Of a DNA stretch of 28,844 nt, positions 1-8,820 are shown in pieces. The DNA lies in assembly GCA_004557545.1 (NCBI GenBank), contig SFGV01000021.1, forward strand, positions 1 to 28,844, in the 5' to 3' direction. The DNA comes from Succinatimonas hippei (GTDB lineage: Bacteria > Pseudomonadota > Gammaproteobacteria > Enterobacterales > Succinivibrionaceae). The translations under genes were made by a program, and so were the position numbers. The notes under the pieces were generated by a model. It made no database searches. It was not told the DNA's origin and saw only the letters and a list, made by a program, of their open reading frames with translations. Position 1 is the first letter of the stretch, and each line of letters starts with the position of its first letter.

Positions 1-2
1 TT

Positions 3-71
3 AAAAAACTCAATGTAACCATCAATAACGAAGAGCTCGCCTCCGCTCTGGAGACGTGCTCTAAGCTATGA
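3..71 (+). CDS. C-terminal tail of an unidentified protein (partial, runs off the left edge)
   Basis: The frame is open from the left edge and ends at a TGA at 69-71, giving about 22 residues (KKLNVTINNEELASALETC, then SKL). Codon choice (GAG, CTC, GCC, CTG) resembles the intact genes of this window, which suggests the true end of a plus-strand gene. The fragment is too short to assign a family. It could also be chance reading through the remnant region that follows. Confidence 0.3.
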   Translation, partial: KKLNVTINNEELASALETCSKL

Positions 72-85
72 TCGATTACCTAAAT

Positions 86-421
86 TTAAAAGATACAGAC
101 TAGACTATTTAAAACGGACTCAAAATCGTCAAGAAGCTGTACCTCATCCAAAAGGACATAATACATTTGCTCATCCTGAATTTTATCCATCAGGTACGGA
201 TACAGAACCTCCGGCTAGCGATACTTTCGGTTTTCAAAGGTATCAAAGGCAATCTCAATGATGTGATCAGCTCTCACACGCTCCTTTTTCAGATGATCGC
301 TGAACAGCCTGAACAGGAGATAGGATTTACCGCATCAGCGAAGACCTGTGAGCACTTTGATAAGGCTGTTTTGCATTTTTGAGATCAGCTTCTACAGATA
401 GATGTCTCTGCGTATTTCCAT
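86..421 (-). pseudogene. Broken AAA+ ATPase of the DUF4143 type (N-terminal part only)
   Basis: Reading the minus strand from an ATG at 419-421 gives one continuous frame with the start typical of the family (MEIRRDIYL), a degraded Walker A region (GLR-stop-CGKS near residues 26-33) and a clear Walker B (YYVLLDEVQLLDDF near residues 87-100). Three in-frame stops interrupt it: TAG at 392-394, TGA at 335-337 and TAG at 215-217. Two of them fit single-base changes of Gln or Arg codons. After about residue 107 the expected continuation, ending in a TGSN-like sensor motif and the DUF4143 domain, is absent, and the frame stops at 86-88. The gene is therefore both nonsense-riddled and 3'-truncated. 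Intact relatives are common as accessory genes in gut bacteria; their cellular role is poorly defined. Confidence 0.75.
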
Positions 422-451
422 ACTCTCAGCTCCATTCTATGATATGAAATT

Positions 452-552
452 GCGTTAATCCGCATTTTTCTCCATTAGAGTTATACCAGATCAGCAATAG
501 TCAGAGCTTTCCTGTTGGAGATTTTTGCGGCTTAACGCATTTTTATCCATTA
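452..552. repeat. Imperfect inverted repeat plus a short direct repeat upstream of the ATPase pseudogene
   Basis: The 22 bases at 452-473 and the reverse complement of 517-538 match at 17 positions; both contain GCGTTAA, then CCGCA, then CTCC, with the mismatches in the A/T run. In addition the 17 bases at 461-477 recur with one mismatch at 536-552 (CGCATTTTT, then TCCATTA). The block lies just upstream of the minus-strand ATPase start, with a TATAAT-like box near 549-554 on the minus strand. It may be an old promoter/operator or the edge of a small mobile element. Confidence 0.45.
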
Positions 553-562
553 TAAAATTTAG

Positions 563-627
563 GAAGAAATAAATATGGACGCGCTATATTCTCCGGGACC
601 TATCCCCGATCCACAAAACATAGCGCG
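563..627 (-). terminator. Hairpin after the tam-hpt-lonH operon, possible terminator
   Basis: CGCGCTAT at 580-587 pairs with ATAGCGCG at 620-627, enclosing a 32-base loop that holds a further small GGGA/TCCC stem. On the minus strand it is followed by an A/T-rich stretch with only short T runs. It lies 20 nt after the lonH stop codon. The large loop and weak T tract make it a less certain intrinsic terminator than the others in this window. Confidence 0.4.
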
Positions 628-646
628 GCTTTACGCTAGAAAGGAT

Positions 647-2224
647 TTACCAGAAATGCCACCAGGCATGCCCTGCGTCACGGTTTGAGATCTGATCGAG
701 ACGATCGCTTATTCTCCAGGCGATGGTGTTCTCGGTCTGGGGATCCCCCCACTCAACACCGGTCAGGATCCTCATCGCGCCGGTAACGTGCGAGACGGTA
801 TAGATATGAAATTTACCCTCGCGCACCGCCTTTAGAACCGATGGTCTTAATACCAGCTGTGGCACACAGGAGATCGGGATCACCACACCCTGCGTTCCGG
901 TAAGACCGTGCAGGCGGCAGATCCTGAAGAATCCCTCGATCTTCTCATTCACCCCGCCCACAGGCTGGACATCACCAAGCTGATCTACGGCGCCGGTTAC
1001 CGCCAGATCCTGTCTTATCGGCAGATCCGCGAAACACGAAAGCACCGCGCACAGCCCAGTAAGCGACGCGCTGTCACCGTCTATCTCGGTATAAGACTGC
1101 TCGAACACCAGACTTGCCGTGGCAGGCAGGGGCGAGATGGTACCGAATTCACGTGACAGAAATCCGTTTATGATCATCATGGCCTTGGCATGGATCTGCC
1201 CGGCGAGCTCGGCCTTGCGCTCAATATCCACAACCTCGCCATCACCGCCTGCCCGCATCGATGCGGTGATTCTTACAGGCTCTCCGTAAACATAGGAGGT
1301 ACCGGCCGTTTCAATTACCGAAAGACCGTTTATCTGACCTACCTCTGTTCCCTGTGTCGCGATAAGGATCTGGCTGTCGCGGTGGTCGCGCAGCGCGGCC
1401 TTTGAATCAAAATTCAAACGGTAATCTGAGGCTCCCACCGCCTTTAAAAGGCTTCGTGATGAGACTACCTGTCCATTTTCAAAAGCTGACGCCTCACGCA
1501 AAAGAGCCTTCATGCGCCTTATTGGAAGAGCTATATAACGGCGATCGCCTGCAAGACGGGAGAGCAGGGAGCACAGCAGGATCACCGCATCGCGCGAGCA
1601 GTCCTTTATCCCCTCAGCCCTCCAGGATCTGATAAGCCCTCCAACAAGAAAGGCACCGCCTGGTGACTGGAACTCAAGATCGGTATCGGCTCTCAGAGCG
1701 CAGTCAAGTCCGGGCCAGAGAGCCTCAAGCAGCGCGAGATCAACGCTGTCCCCAGCTATAAGAAGCTTGAGATCAGGGTTATCCTTAAGGGCTGAACGGA
1801 TCTTTAAGACCCATTTCTGGTGGTCGGAGAACAGGGCGCAGGGAAGAACGAGTACGCCTTTGAAGGTCTTCAAGAGCCCGCTCCCGTCAGCAGATTCGAA
1901 AAGTTCTTTTTTGGATGGACTTAGCAGCGATTTTATCTGCTTTGAGCCAAGAGATTTTAAAAGATCACAGGCAAAGGAGATTGGATCCACGCTCTCCTCA
2001 GGACAGTCGAGCAGCATCACATCAGAAAGAGGATCGTCAAGCAGCCTGCGGCAGGCGTTGCGCGCGCGCAACTGCAGCTCCTCAAAGGCTCTGGGCTCAA
2101 GCTCTGAGGTACTCTTAAAATCAGACTGTCCGAAATCGATCGCTATATCGGCGCGCTCCAGCTCCATTACCGCATCAAGAGGGATCGCGCCATTCTCCTG
2201 ATCTTCTTTGGTATTCTCAGTCAA
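647..2224 (-). CDS. lonH: Lon-like protease, YcbZ/LonH type (peptidase S16)
   Basis: The C-terminal half is a clear Lon protease domain. The catalytic Ser385 lies in GDSAS and Lys428 in GVNEKIEG, 43 residues apart as in classical Lon. Upstream motifs IGQINGLSVIE and the block ending in IHAKAMMI match the E. coli YcbZ (LonH) pattern. The N-terminal half (residues 1 to about 270) shows no intact Walker A motif, as expected for this group, and at 525 aa the protein is somewhat shorter than the roughly 586 aa of E. coli YcbZ. The start is a TTG that overlaps the last 8 nt of hpt (stop at 2217-2219), so translation is probably coupled to hpt. It is the last gene of the minus-strand operon. A role in cytoplasmic protein quality control is inferred from the family; substrates are unknown. 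Confidence 0.85.
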   Translation of the reverse strand: MTENTKEDQENGAIPLDAVMELERADIAIDFGQSDFKSTSELEPRAFEELQLRARNACRRLLDDPLSDVMLLDCPEESVDPISFACDLLKSLGSKQIKSLLSPSKKELFESADGSGLLKTFKGVLVLPCALFSDHQKWVLKIRSALKDNPDLKLLIAGDSVDLALLEALWPGLDCALRADTDLEFQSPGGAFLVGGLIRSWRAEGIKDCSRDAVILLCSLLSRLAGDRRYIALPIRRMKALLREASAFENGQVVSSRSLLKAVGASDYRLNFDSKAALRDHRDSQILIATQGTEVGQINGLSVIETAGTSYVYGEPVRITASMRAGGDGEVVDIERKAELAGQIHAKAMMIINGFLSREFGTISPLPATASLVFEQSYTEIDGDSASLTGLCAVLSCFADLPIRQDLAVTGAVDQLGDVQPVGGVNEKIEGFFRICRLHGLTGTQGVVIPISCVPQLVLRPSVLKAVREGKFHIYTVSHVTGAMRILTGVEWGDPQTENTIAWRISDRLDQISNRDAGHAWWHFW

Positions 2225-2756
2225 CTACAGCCTCGTATATTGCAGGCAGCTGACGGTATTTCTCAGCAAGGTCAAGACCATAGCCTACGATAAAGCCTCT
2301 GTCCAGGACAAATCCCGCGTAGTCTATCTCAATTGATGTCTCGCGGCGCTCGCGCTTGTCGATAAGCGCGCAGAGCTTTACCGATTTCGCGCCGCGCTCC
2401 CTGAACATTGGGATAAGCTTGCTCATGGTGACGCCGGAATCTATTACATCCTCAATAAACAGGACATTGCGTCCGCGCACGTCCATATCGACATCTTTGG
2501 TAATTTTGACTACAGAGCTTGTCTGGGTTCCATCGCCATATGATGAGGCGCGCAGAAAATCGATGATGAGTTCAGGGCATTTCTCGCCGATCGCGCGGAC
2601 CAGATCTGTAAAAAAGAACACCGCTCCCTTGAGCACGCAGACGCAGATGATTTCCTCACCCTTATAGTCGTCCGCGATTTTTGACCCGAGCTCGGCAACT
2701 TTATTCTGGATCTGTTCCTTTGTATAAAGGGGTATTAATTTTTTTACAACTGTCAT
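2217..2756 (-). CDS. hpt: Hypoxanthine phosphoribosyltransferase
   Basis: Cytoplasmic purine salvage enzyme that joins hypoxanthine (and often guanine) to PRPP to form IMP or GMP. The PRPP-binding motif is present as VLFIEDVIDSGVT at residues 98-110, with the paired acidic residues Glu102 and Asp103. The flexible-loop region FLRASSYG lies at 67-74, and the C-terminal base-binding region includes KYRQLPAIYEAV. The length, 179 aa, matches E. coli Hpt. The ATG follows an AAGGTG-like ribosome site, 14 nt after the tamB stop, and the gene overlaps lonH by 8 nt. Its place behind tamB makes it part of the same transcript, although the functions are unrelated. Confidence 0.93.
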   Translation of the reverse strand: MTVVKKLIPLYTKEQIQNKVAELGSKIADDYKGEEIICVCVLKGAVFFFTDLVRAIGEKCPELIIDFLRASSYGDGTQTSSVVKITKDVDMDVRGRNVLFIEDVIDSGVTMSKLIPMFRERGAKSVKLCALIDKRERRETSIEIDYAGFVLDRGFIVGYGLDLAEKYRQLPAIYEAVVD

Positions 2757-2770
2757 CGCACCTTAGTTCC

Positions 2771-5700
2771 TCAGTTGAAATCAAAACTGTAGACAAGATC
2801 TACCGCCTGATCCACGGATGAAATGAACTCCGCGTATAACTTGCGCATCAGCTCATAGCGCAGCCTGAACTCGCCTACCGATGAGAACACGCCGTAACCA
2901 TATGAAATCATGATCCTGTTGGTCAGATAGCCCTGAACTCCAACCTGGGTGTTTTCACCGCTGCCTGAGGAACCAAACTGGAGGTTTCTCATGCCAAAAG
3001 CGTCAGAGATGGAGTTCATAAGCCCTGACGTCGTACCAAGTCCCAGGGCAAGCAGCAGCTGACTGCTGCTGCTCTCCGGGTTCTCCGGTGTCTTCTCGAG
3101 TCCGTGTCCGTACAACAGATACGACAGGATTTCGTTCTGGGACATGGCCGGTCTTGAGAAAAGCGTTATGGAAGGATCGGAAACCGTTCCCTTTACACGC
3201 ACTCCGGCAATCACGTCATCCTCAATAGATGAAGGATCAGCTACGACTTCAGCTCTGATTTTTGGATTGGTTATCTTACCATCAAACTCGGATTGAGCAT
3301 AGGAAACAAGAAAGCGGTGACCGTACAATTCGGCGTGTCCGTCTACAAGACTTATCTGACCCTGCGCTCTGGGCTCACTGTCATTACTGCCCTTGACCAG
3401 CCTTACCTGCCCCTGCGCCAGCGCCTTAAGCCCCATGGCTCTGACCCTTACCTTGCTGCCAAGTGCTACTGTAAGATCCATAACACTGCCTTCTGTCCGG
3501 ACCTTTTTGCGCTGTCTCTCAATGAGCTCCTGAGCACCGCCGCTTCCTACTATCACCTCATCTGGTGATGGGAAAACCGCATCATCCTCGAAGTTGTTTA
3601 CCATGATCTCGGCTGTGGGGATTGAGATATTGCCTGTAAGCATGGGGACATCATCAAGCTTTGCCATGACATCAATATCAGCCTGACATTCGCCATAGCC
3701 TAAAAGAAATACGGTAAGTCCTCTTGAGGTCAAGGCGATGGATCCGCGCGCGCCCTCAGACCAGTCGAGAGGACCGTTGAAATCAATTCTCCCCTGGTTC
3801 ATGTATACCGTGCCCCTGAGAGCTCCGCCATGCCCATTTGCCGTCAGGTCAAAATTGAACCTGTCGATCCTGCCTATGTCATATCTGGGCTCGGCCGATC
3901 CGCTCACTCCGGCGGTACCGTAGATGAGAGGACGGGCAAGCGTTCCGCCGAAGGTGAGATCAGAGCGCGCCGTTCCGTCAAGATCATTAAAGCCGCCGCC
4001 TAAATGGCGAAGACGCGAAAGTCTGAAGCCATCTACTTTAAGCGAACCTGAGAGGCGCTTAACTCCACGCGGATCTGAGATGTGGATGGTTCCTACGATG
4101 TTTCCGCCATCGCGTTTTATAGCAGCGTCCGTGGTAAAAGAGATCCCGCCTCTGTCCCCGTCTACCCCGAACTTAAAACGCGAGAAGGCAAAGACCGCGT
4201 CTGGCAGCGCGATACGGCCGTTGCTGATTTCGATATCGGATTTAACTCTGGGAAGTCCGGGGTTTCCAAGAACGCTTATTCTGCCGTCCGCGGATCCTGA
4301 CAAATCCCATTTCTCAGGCAGAAGTTTTTTGAAGGGGGCGATATTAAGTGCTTTTACGGCTATTTCAAATCCAAGAGATTTAGGCGAAAAACGGGCTTTT
4401 GAGAGCTCAAGAACTCCGTTGCCACGCAGTGACGCGTCACCTACGCTGCCTTCAAGAGTTCTGAGATTAAGCTCAAGCGGCACGGGAGATACCAGGCTTA
4501 CCGTGTCGGCAAACTCGCTTTCTAAAATAAAATCATTGACCCTGCCGCTCCACCTTAGGGTCCCGGCGTCAAGACCACCGTCAAGTCCAAGAAAGCCTCC
4601 GTTGCGTCCAGAGCAGCTCATAACCGCAGAGTGTTTTTTAAGACTGCCGTTCAAATCAAGCGCGCATTTTCTGGAAGGACTAAGCCCGGGTGCAAGTGAA
4701 ACCGTATCAGAAAGCAGAGTTAGCGCGACACTGTTGCGCGCAATATCAGCCGACGCGCTCAGCGTAACCCCTGAGAATTCATGAGTGCCCAGCCTGATTT
4801 TGGGTGAGGTCGCCGTGACTCTGGCCTGAGGACTTGTGATGTCACCATCTAACATGATCCTGCCATCAGCGCTGCCAGAAAGGGCAGGTAGCATCTGGCT
4901 GAGATTTGCAAGTTCAAATCTGCCGGCGAGTTCAGAATTCTTCCCCACCTTACCGTTAAGACTGAGTCTTGATGAGCCATCCTTAAGCTCAAGGCTGTCT
5001 ATTTCAACCCGGTTTTGATCCACGCTGATTTTTTTTGCGCTAAACCCGGGGGAGAGATTTTTAACTTTGAAAGCACCTTTAAGAGCGCTTAATTCAAGTT
5101 GCCCGGCATCACCATCAAGTCTTACCCTGGTATGGGCCTGTGCCCAGGTTTTGCCTGTAAGCAAAGGTACCGCCTTGTGTGGATCCTCTGAGGAGACACT
5201 CACATTGCCTGAGAATAGCTCTTTTATGTCATCGGGATCCTTGCCATCAAGCTTTGCCTTTATGTCAGATCCCATATAGCGACCGTCAAGTGAAAGGTTC
5301 TTTAAAACCGGTCTGAAATGTACGAGACTGCCCTCAAGCCTGGTTTTGAGAGAAGAAAGGCCGTAGCCGGAGATAGTGCCTGAGAAAACAGTTTTAAGCG
5401 TGCCATTAAGGAAACCGCTTAAGCTTGCCTCAGCGGAGGATACGCGAGCGCCGAAGGTTTTGTCCGGGATGAGCGCGAACTCGGCCGCCGCGTCGGAGAC
5501 CTTCCTGTCATTTAACAGATCGGGCTTAACCACGCTTACGCTTCCGGCAAGAGAGGCAGGCATCCAGAGCGGCCATACCAGAAGATCAGATGAGGCTTTT
5601 GCCTCAAAAGGAAATAGACCTGAGAGAGTGTTTATACGTGCGCTGGCCTTCAAAGATCCCGGCGCCTCATTATCCGCGCTCACGCTCAGATCCGTAAGAT

Positions 5701-6676
5701 CTCCTTTTATGGTTCCCCTGCCCTCAAGACCTGCGAGCGAGCCCTTAAACCTCTCACGGGCGGCTTTATCCATCGCGCCATGGTAATTTATTTTAAAATC
5801 AAGTCCGAAGTAACGCGAGAAATCCATTTTTCCCGAAAGTCCCGCGTGCCCCCACTCGTGATTTATCCCAATCCTTTTTACCTCAAGCAGATGCCCTTTC
5901 CATCCGGCATCCACGTAGGCATCGAAGATACCCGTGTCAAAGCCGTCCATATGGTAGCGGGCGGACTTCAGGCTTAAATTTCGGATCTCGGTATCAAGCG
6001 GAAGATCTATAGTGTCGAAGGGCTCAATTCCATCACCGCCAAAGCTTTTGACAAGAGGGAGAGGATCGCTTTTGCCATCACCCTGATATTTTAAGTGGAC
6101 ATCCACTCCATCAAGCTTTCCTGAAAGGACCCCGGCATAATCGCCTCCGCAGGAGGCGCTCAGATCGGTTTTCTCAGAGAGCACGTCAACCACGTCAGAA
6201 CGGTAGGCAAAATTGTCAGCGTAAATATGCCTGACTACGGCCTTGACCGGAATATCAACGCGAAATAGAGTATCAGATGGCCGGGAGGCAGACTGTTCCT
6301 TCTCTTTCTCATACCTGCTGTTTTTATCTGAAATGAGTTTTACCTCAAGTGATGGCGCCTTGAGAGTATCGACCACGAGCGTGCCCGTAAGCAGGTATTT
6401 TCTCAGAGAATAGCGTATGGAAAGACTGTCAGCGCTCACGCGCACGGTGCCCGGAACCTCGACCACAAAGGGTCCCTCTGAATCAAAGCCATGGGCAAGG
6501 CAGCCTGATTTGATCTCAAGCGCGATGGACGCGCTGCCATCAAGCGCGCGCGATGCGGTCCTTAAGACAAGTCTTGCCCCGTCTGTGGTGTACAGCAGAT
6601 ACCAGAGCATCACAGCTGCCAGACCTGCTATGGCAAAGACCACAAAACCCAAAGCGGTGAACAGTGCCCTGCGCAT
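2771..6676 (-). CDS. tamB: Translocation and assembly module inner-membrane protein TamB
   Basis: A large envelope protein that bridges inner and outer membranes, works with TamA, and is linked in other species to outer-membrane protein insertion and phospholipid transport. One N-terminal membrane anchor is visible (residues about 7-30, from FTALGFVVFAIAG). It is followed by a very long, repetitive beta-rich region with alternating polar and hydrophobic residues, and a typical TamB/DUF490 C-terminal domain. The last 70 residues (motifs SYGYGVF, RLRYELMRKLYAEF and AVDLVYSFDF) closely match the family. The length of 1301 aa is near the 1259 aa of E. coli TamB. ATG starts one base after the tamA stop, with GGAG about 10 nt upstream inside tamA. 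Confidence 0.93.
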   Translation of the reverse strand: MRRALFTALGFVVFAIAGLAAVMLWYLLYTTDGARLVLRTASRALDGSASIALEIKSGCLAHGFDSEGPFVVEVPGTVRVSADSLSIRYSLRKYLLTGTLVVDTLKAPSLEVKLISDKNSRYEKEKEQSASRPSDTLFRVDIPVKAVVRHIYADNFAYRSDVVDVLSEKTDLSASCGGDYAGVLSGKLDGVDVHLKYQGDGKSDPLPLVKSFGGDGIEPFDTIDLPLDTEIRNLSLKSARYHMDGFDTGIFDAYVDAGWKGHLLEVKRIGINHEWGHAGLSGKMDFSRYFGLDFKINYHGAMDKAARERFKGSLAGLEGRGTIKGDLTDLSVSADNEAPGSLKASARINTLSGLFPFEAKASSDLLVWPLWMPASLAGSVSVVKPDLLNDRKVSDAAAEFALIPDKTFGARVSSAEASLSGFLNGTLKTVFSGTISGYGLSSLKTRLEGSLVHFRPVLKNLSLDGRYMGSDIKAKLDGKDPDDIKELFSGNVSVSSEDPHKAVPLLTGKTWAQAHTRVRLDGDAGQLELSALKGAFKVKNLSPGFSAKKISVDQNRVEIDSLELKDGSSRLSLNGKVGKNSELAGRFELANLSQMLPALSGSADGRIMLDGDITSPQARVTATSPKIRLGTHEFSGVTLSASADIARNSVALTLLSDTVSLAPGLSPSRKCALDLNGSLKKHSAVMSCSGRNGGFLGLDGGLDAGTLRWSGRVNDFILESEFADTVSLVSPVPLELNLRTLEGSVGDASLRGNGVLELSKARFSPKSLGFEIAVKALNIAPFKKLLPEKWDLSGSADGRISVLGNPGLPRVKSDIEISNGRIALPDAVFAFSRFKFGVDGDRGGISFTTDAAIKRDGGNIVGTIHISDPRGVKRLSGSLKVDGFRLSRLRHLGGGFNDLDGTARSDLTFGGTLARPLIYGTAGVSGSAEPRYDIGRIDRFNFDLTANGHGGALRGTVYMNQGRIDFNGPLDWSEGARGSIALTSRGLTVFLLGYGECQADIDVMAKLDDVPMLTGNISIPTAEIMVNNFEDDAVFPSPDEVIVGSGGAQELIERQRKKVRTEGSVMDLTVALGSKVRVRAMGLKALAQGQVRLVKGSNDSEPRAQGQISLVDGHAELYGHRFLVSYAQSEFDGKITNPKIRAEVVADPSSIEDDVIAGVRVKGTVSDPSITLFSRPAMSQNEILSYLLYGHGLEKTPENPESSSSQLLLALGLGTTSGLMNSISDAFGMRNLQFGSSGSGENTQVGVQGYLTNRIMISYGYGVFSSVGEFRLRYELMRKLYAEFISSVDQAVDLVYSFDFN

Positions 6677-6677
6677 T

Positions 6678-8456
6678 TTAAAACTCCGGTCCGAACGCGA
6701 AATGCAGTTTAAAGCCGCTTTCGTTATCGCTTATTCCGGCCGCGAGATCTACTCTTACCGTGCCAAAACGTGAAAGGTAACGGTAGCCTATACCGGGACC
6801 ATACAGCATGCTTCCGCTGCCTATATGGTTGTAGGATTTGCCAGCGTCAAGGAAAACCGCGCCGCGCTGATTGGCAGCTCCGATTGGAAACTGAAATTCA
6901 ACCGATCCGAGCGTCAGATAGCGTCCGCCGATAAGTCCTCCGCCATCGCGCGGCGAGCGGGACATGTATGAAAAACCGCGTACCGAATTGTCGCCGCCTG
7001 CGAAAAAGCGCAAGGATGGTGGAAGCTTCATCGCGTCAGAGCCGGTGTTCCAGCCCTGAGTGAAGCGCAGCATCAGTCTGGTTTTGGGAGTAGGGCTTAT
7101 GATCCCGCTCATTTTTAAGACCACGCGGAAGAAGCTGTAGTCTGATACTAGCTTCGACCCGCCCGAGAGATCGGCTGAAATATCGTAGGCGCGCTTGGGG
7201 TCAGGACCACCGCTGCTATCACGTCTTGAAAGCAGAACCGCGGGCATTACGTCAAGGGCCGTTCCTTTCTCGTAGCTCTGGGTGTAGTCCTCATACTCTG
7301 CTCTTACAGACCAGTCTCGTCTCCACTTTCCGGTATGGTTTGCCACATAGTGGATTGAGGCGTGAGAGCGATCTGATTTTGTGTCGTTCAAATCGGTATG
7401 TAGCTGCGCCAGCCTTAAATAATAGTAATCAAGGTTGGGATCCTTGCGCGGGATCTTGTATATAGCCTCGGCGTTCTGTTTTACAGATGAGAGTCTGGCA
7501 TAGGTCGAAAGCGAATGACCCGCGCTGTTTAAAAGCGGCTTGTCCCACTCGGCGAGGAAGCGTACCCGTTCATCTGTTGAGTATCCAATACCAAGGCGCA
7601 TCACGTTCTTGGGACGGCGCTCAAGCTTGAGCTCCATCGGCAGTTTGTACCCCTTCTTAAGATCCGCCCTGGGCTGAAGATCAACTGATCTGTAATAGCC
7701 AGTCTGTGACATCGCGGCCTGGAACGCGCTGATCTTGTTTGAGGAAAAGGGCGTGCCTTCATCAAGATCGTAAAGTCTCGCGGCCGGTTTTAAAAGCTCC
7801 CGCGTATTGTCATCGGCGATGAGCGCGCCAAAGCTGTATCGCTTTCCTGTATCAAGCACCAGCTCTATATCAGCGCAGTTTTGCTCCTCATAGACAAATA
7901 TGCGCGAGTAGATGAGCTTGGCGTCAAAAAAGCCCAGACGCATGGCGTTGGCGCGCAGGGCTTTTTTAAGCTCCTCGTATCTTCCGTGGTCAAGCGCGGT
8001 ATAGGACTTTAGACCGCTGTTTTTTATGATGCGTCTGAAGGATTCGTAATTTGCTCCCTGTCCCAGGATCTCGATATCCGCCTGACGTATGAAGAGCCTT
8101 TTGCCACTGTCGATGTCTACCCCGACAGTTCCGGATTTGTCATCCTTTTTTGGTATATCAAGGGTAACCTTAGGGTGATAGTAACCATAGGCGCGCAGCG
8201 CCTGTGTGGTCTTGTCGCGGATCTCGCGCCTGAACACCATGGCGCGGCCCTTTGAGATCGGCGGCATTGAGTTTAAAGAGCGCTCAACGTTCTGACGCAG
8301 GCTGTCTGATACGCCGCTTACCCTGAAAACAATATTGTCAGACTTTGGCCGGGATGGTTTTGAGGTTGTGCAGGAAACCAGACACAAAAGGATCGCGGAC
8401 ACTGCCGGTATAAGCAGCGCCCTGCCTTTTACAGTCCTGTTGCCGGGGATCCTCAC
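6678..8456 (-). CDS. tamA: Outer-membrane assembly factor TamA (Omp85 family) with a probable lipoprotein signal
   Basis: BamA-like outer-membrane protein that partners with TamB. POTRA-type domains occupy roughly residues 45-270 and the beta-barrel the remainder. The conserved barrel motif is visible as RFFAGGDNSVRGFSY, and the chain ends in Phe (FAFGPEF) like many outer-membrane barrels. Sequence runs such as GVGYSTD in E. coli TamA have clear counterparts here (GIGYSTDERVRF). Unusually, the signal region ends in LVSC, with Cys29 preceded by a hydrophobic stretch, which fits a lipobox; E. coli TamA has an ordinary signal peptide. The start is GTG with a weak upstream ribosome site. It is the first gene of the tamA-tamB-hpt-lonH operon. 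Confidence 0.9.
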   Translation of the reverse strand: MRIPGNRTVKGRALLIPAVSAILLCLVSCTTSKPSRPKSDNIVFRVSGVSDSLRQNVERSLNSMPPISKGRAMVFRREIRDKTTQALRAYGYYHPKVTLDIPKKDDKSGTVGVDIDSGKRLFIRQADIEILGQGANYESFRRIIKNSGLKSYTALDHGRYEELKKALRANAMRLGFFDAKLIYSRIFVYEEQNCADIELVLDTGKRYSFGALIADDNTRELLKPAARLYDLDEGTPFSSNKISAFQAAMSQTGYYRSVDLQPRADLKKGYKLPMELKLERRPKNVMRLGIGYSTDERVRFLAEWDKPLLNSAGHSLSTYARLSSVKQNAEAIYKIPRKDPNLDYYYLRLAQLHTDLNDTKSDRSHASIHYVANHTGKWRRDWSVRAEYEDYTQSYEKGTALDVMPAVLLSRRDSSGGPDPKRAYDISADLSGGSKLVSDYSFFRVVLKMSGIISPTPKTRLMLRFTQGWNTGSDAMKLPPSLRFFAGGDNSVRGFSYMSRSPRDGGGLIGGRYLTLGSVEFQFPIGAANQRGAVFLDAGKSYNHIGSGSMLYGPGIGYRYLSRFGTVRVDLAAGISDNESGFKLHFAFGPEF

Positions 8457-8498
8457 CGCACTACCGTCTTACTTCAAAATTTCAAGAAAACTGCCGCT

Positions 8499-8522
8499 AG
8501 TATAGCTCACCAGCTTGCTGGT
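8499..8522 (-). promoter_or_regulatory. Candidate tamA operon promoter with an overlapping palindrome
   Basis: On the minus strand a TATACT -10 box (8499-8504) lies about 43 nt before the tamA start. Directly upstream, at 8509-8522, is a perfect inverted repeat ACCAGC-N2-GCTGGT placed between the -10 and the expected -35. No good -35 hexamer is seen (TTCGAG at a 19 nt spacing is the nearest), which would fit a regulated promoter. A regulator cannot be named. Confidence 0.35.
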
Positions 8523-8820
8523 CTCGAACCCGGCATAGTTATGACATGAACTTACAATCAGACTTATGCATGGATCATGGGCTATGAGAGGCTTTAAGGG
8601 ATGTCAGTCAGAGCCATGAGCTCTGGATCCTGTTGAGCTGATGCATCAGTCCCTGATCGGATTCTTTTATGACTTAGCTTTCACTTAGTGGTCTTAGGCT
8701 TTTTTCAGAAGATCATCAGGCTCACCGTGCGCAACGAGAGACTCGAGCCGCAGAAGCGCCATAGCGTCGTGGAGCGAGCATGCGCTGCCGCAAGGATCGA
8801 CGCGTGCTGGTGAGTGCCAT
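8523..8820. other. Non-coding or decayed DNA between tamA and a transposase remnant
   Basis: No convincing gene, terminator or RNA is visible. One plus-strand frame is open for about 50 codons, ending at the TGA at 8809-8811 (including FFQKIIRLTVRNERLEPQK), but it has no recognisable domain and no good start, so it may be a further decayed fragment. Confidence 0.4.

Noticed and set aside
1767..2201. 144-codon plus-strand open frame inside lonH
   Set aside because: It is antisense to a well-supported Lon-like protease and rich in Ser/Arg, the usual signature of a shadow frame.
3924..4784. 286-codon plus-strand open frame inside tamB
   Set aside because: Pro/Ser/Arg-rich translation without domain motifs, fully antisense to tamB, and without a ribosome site.
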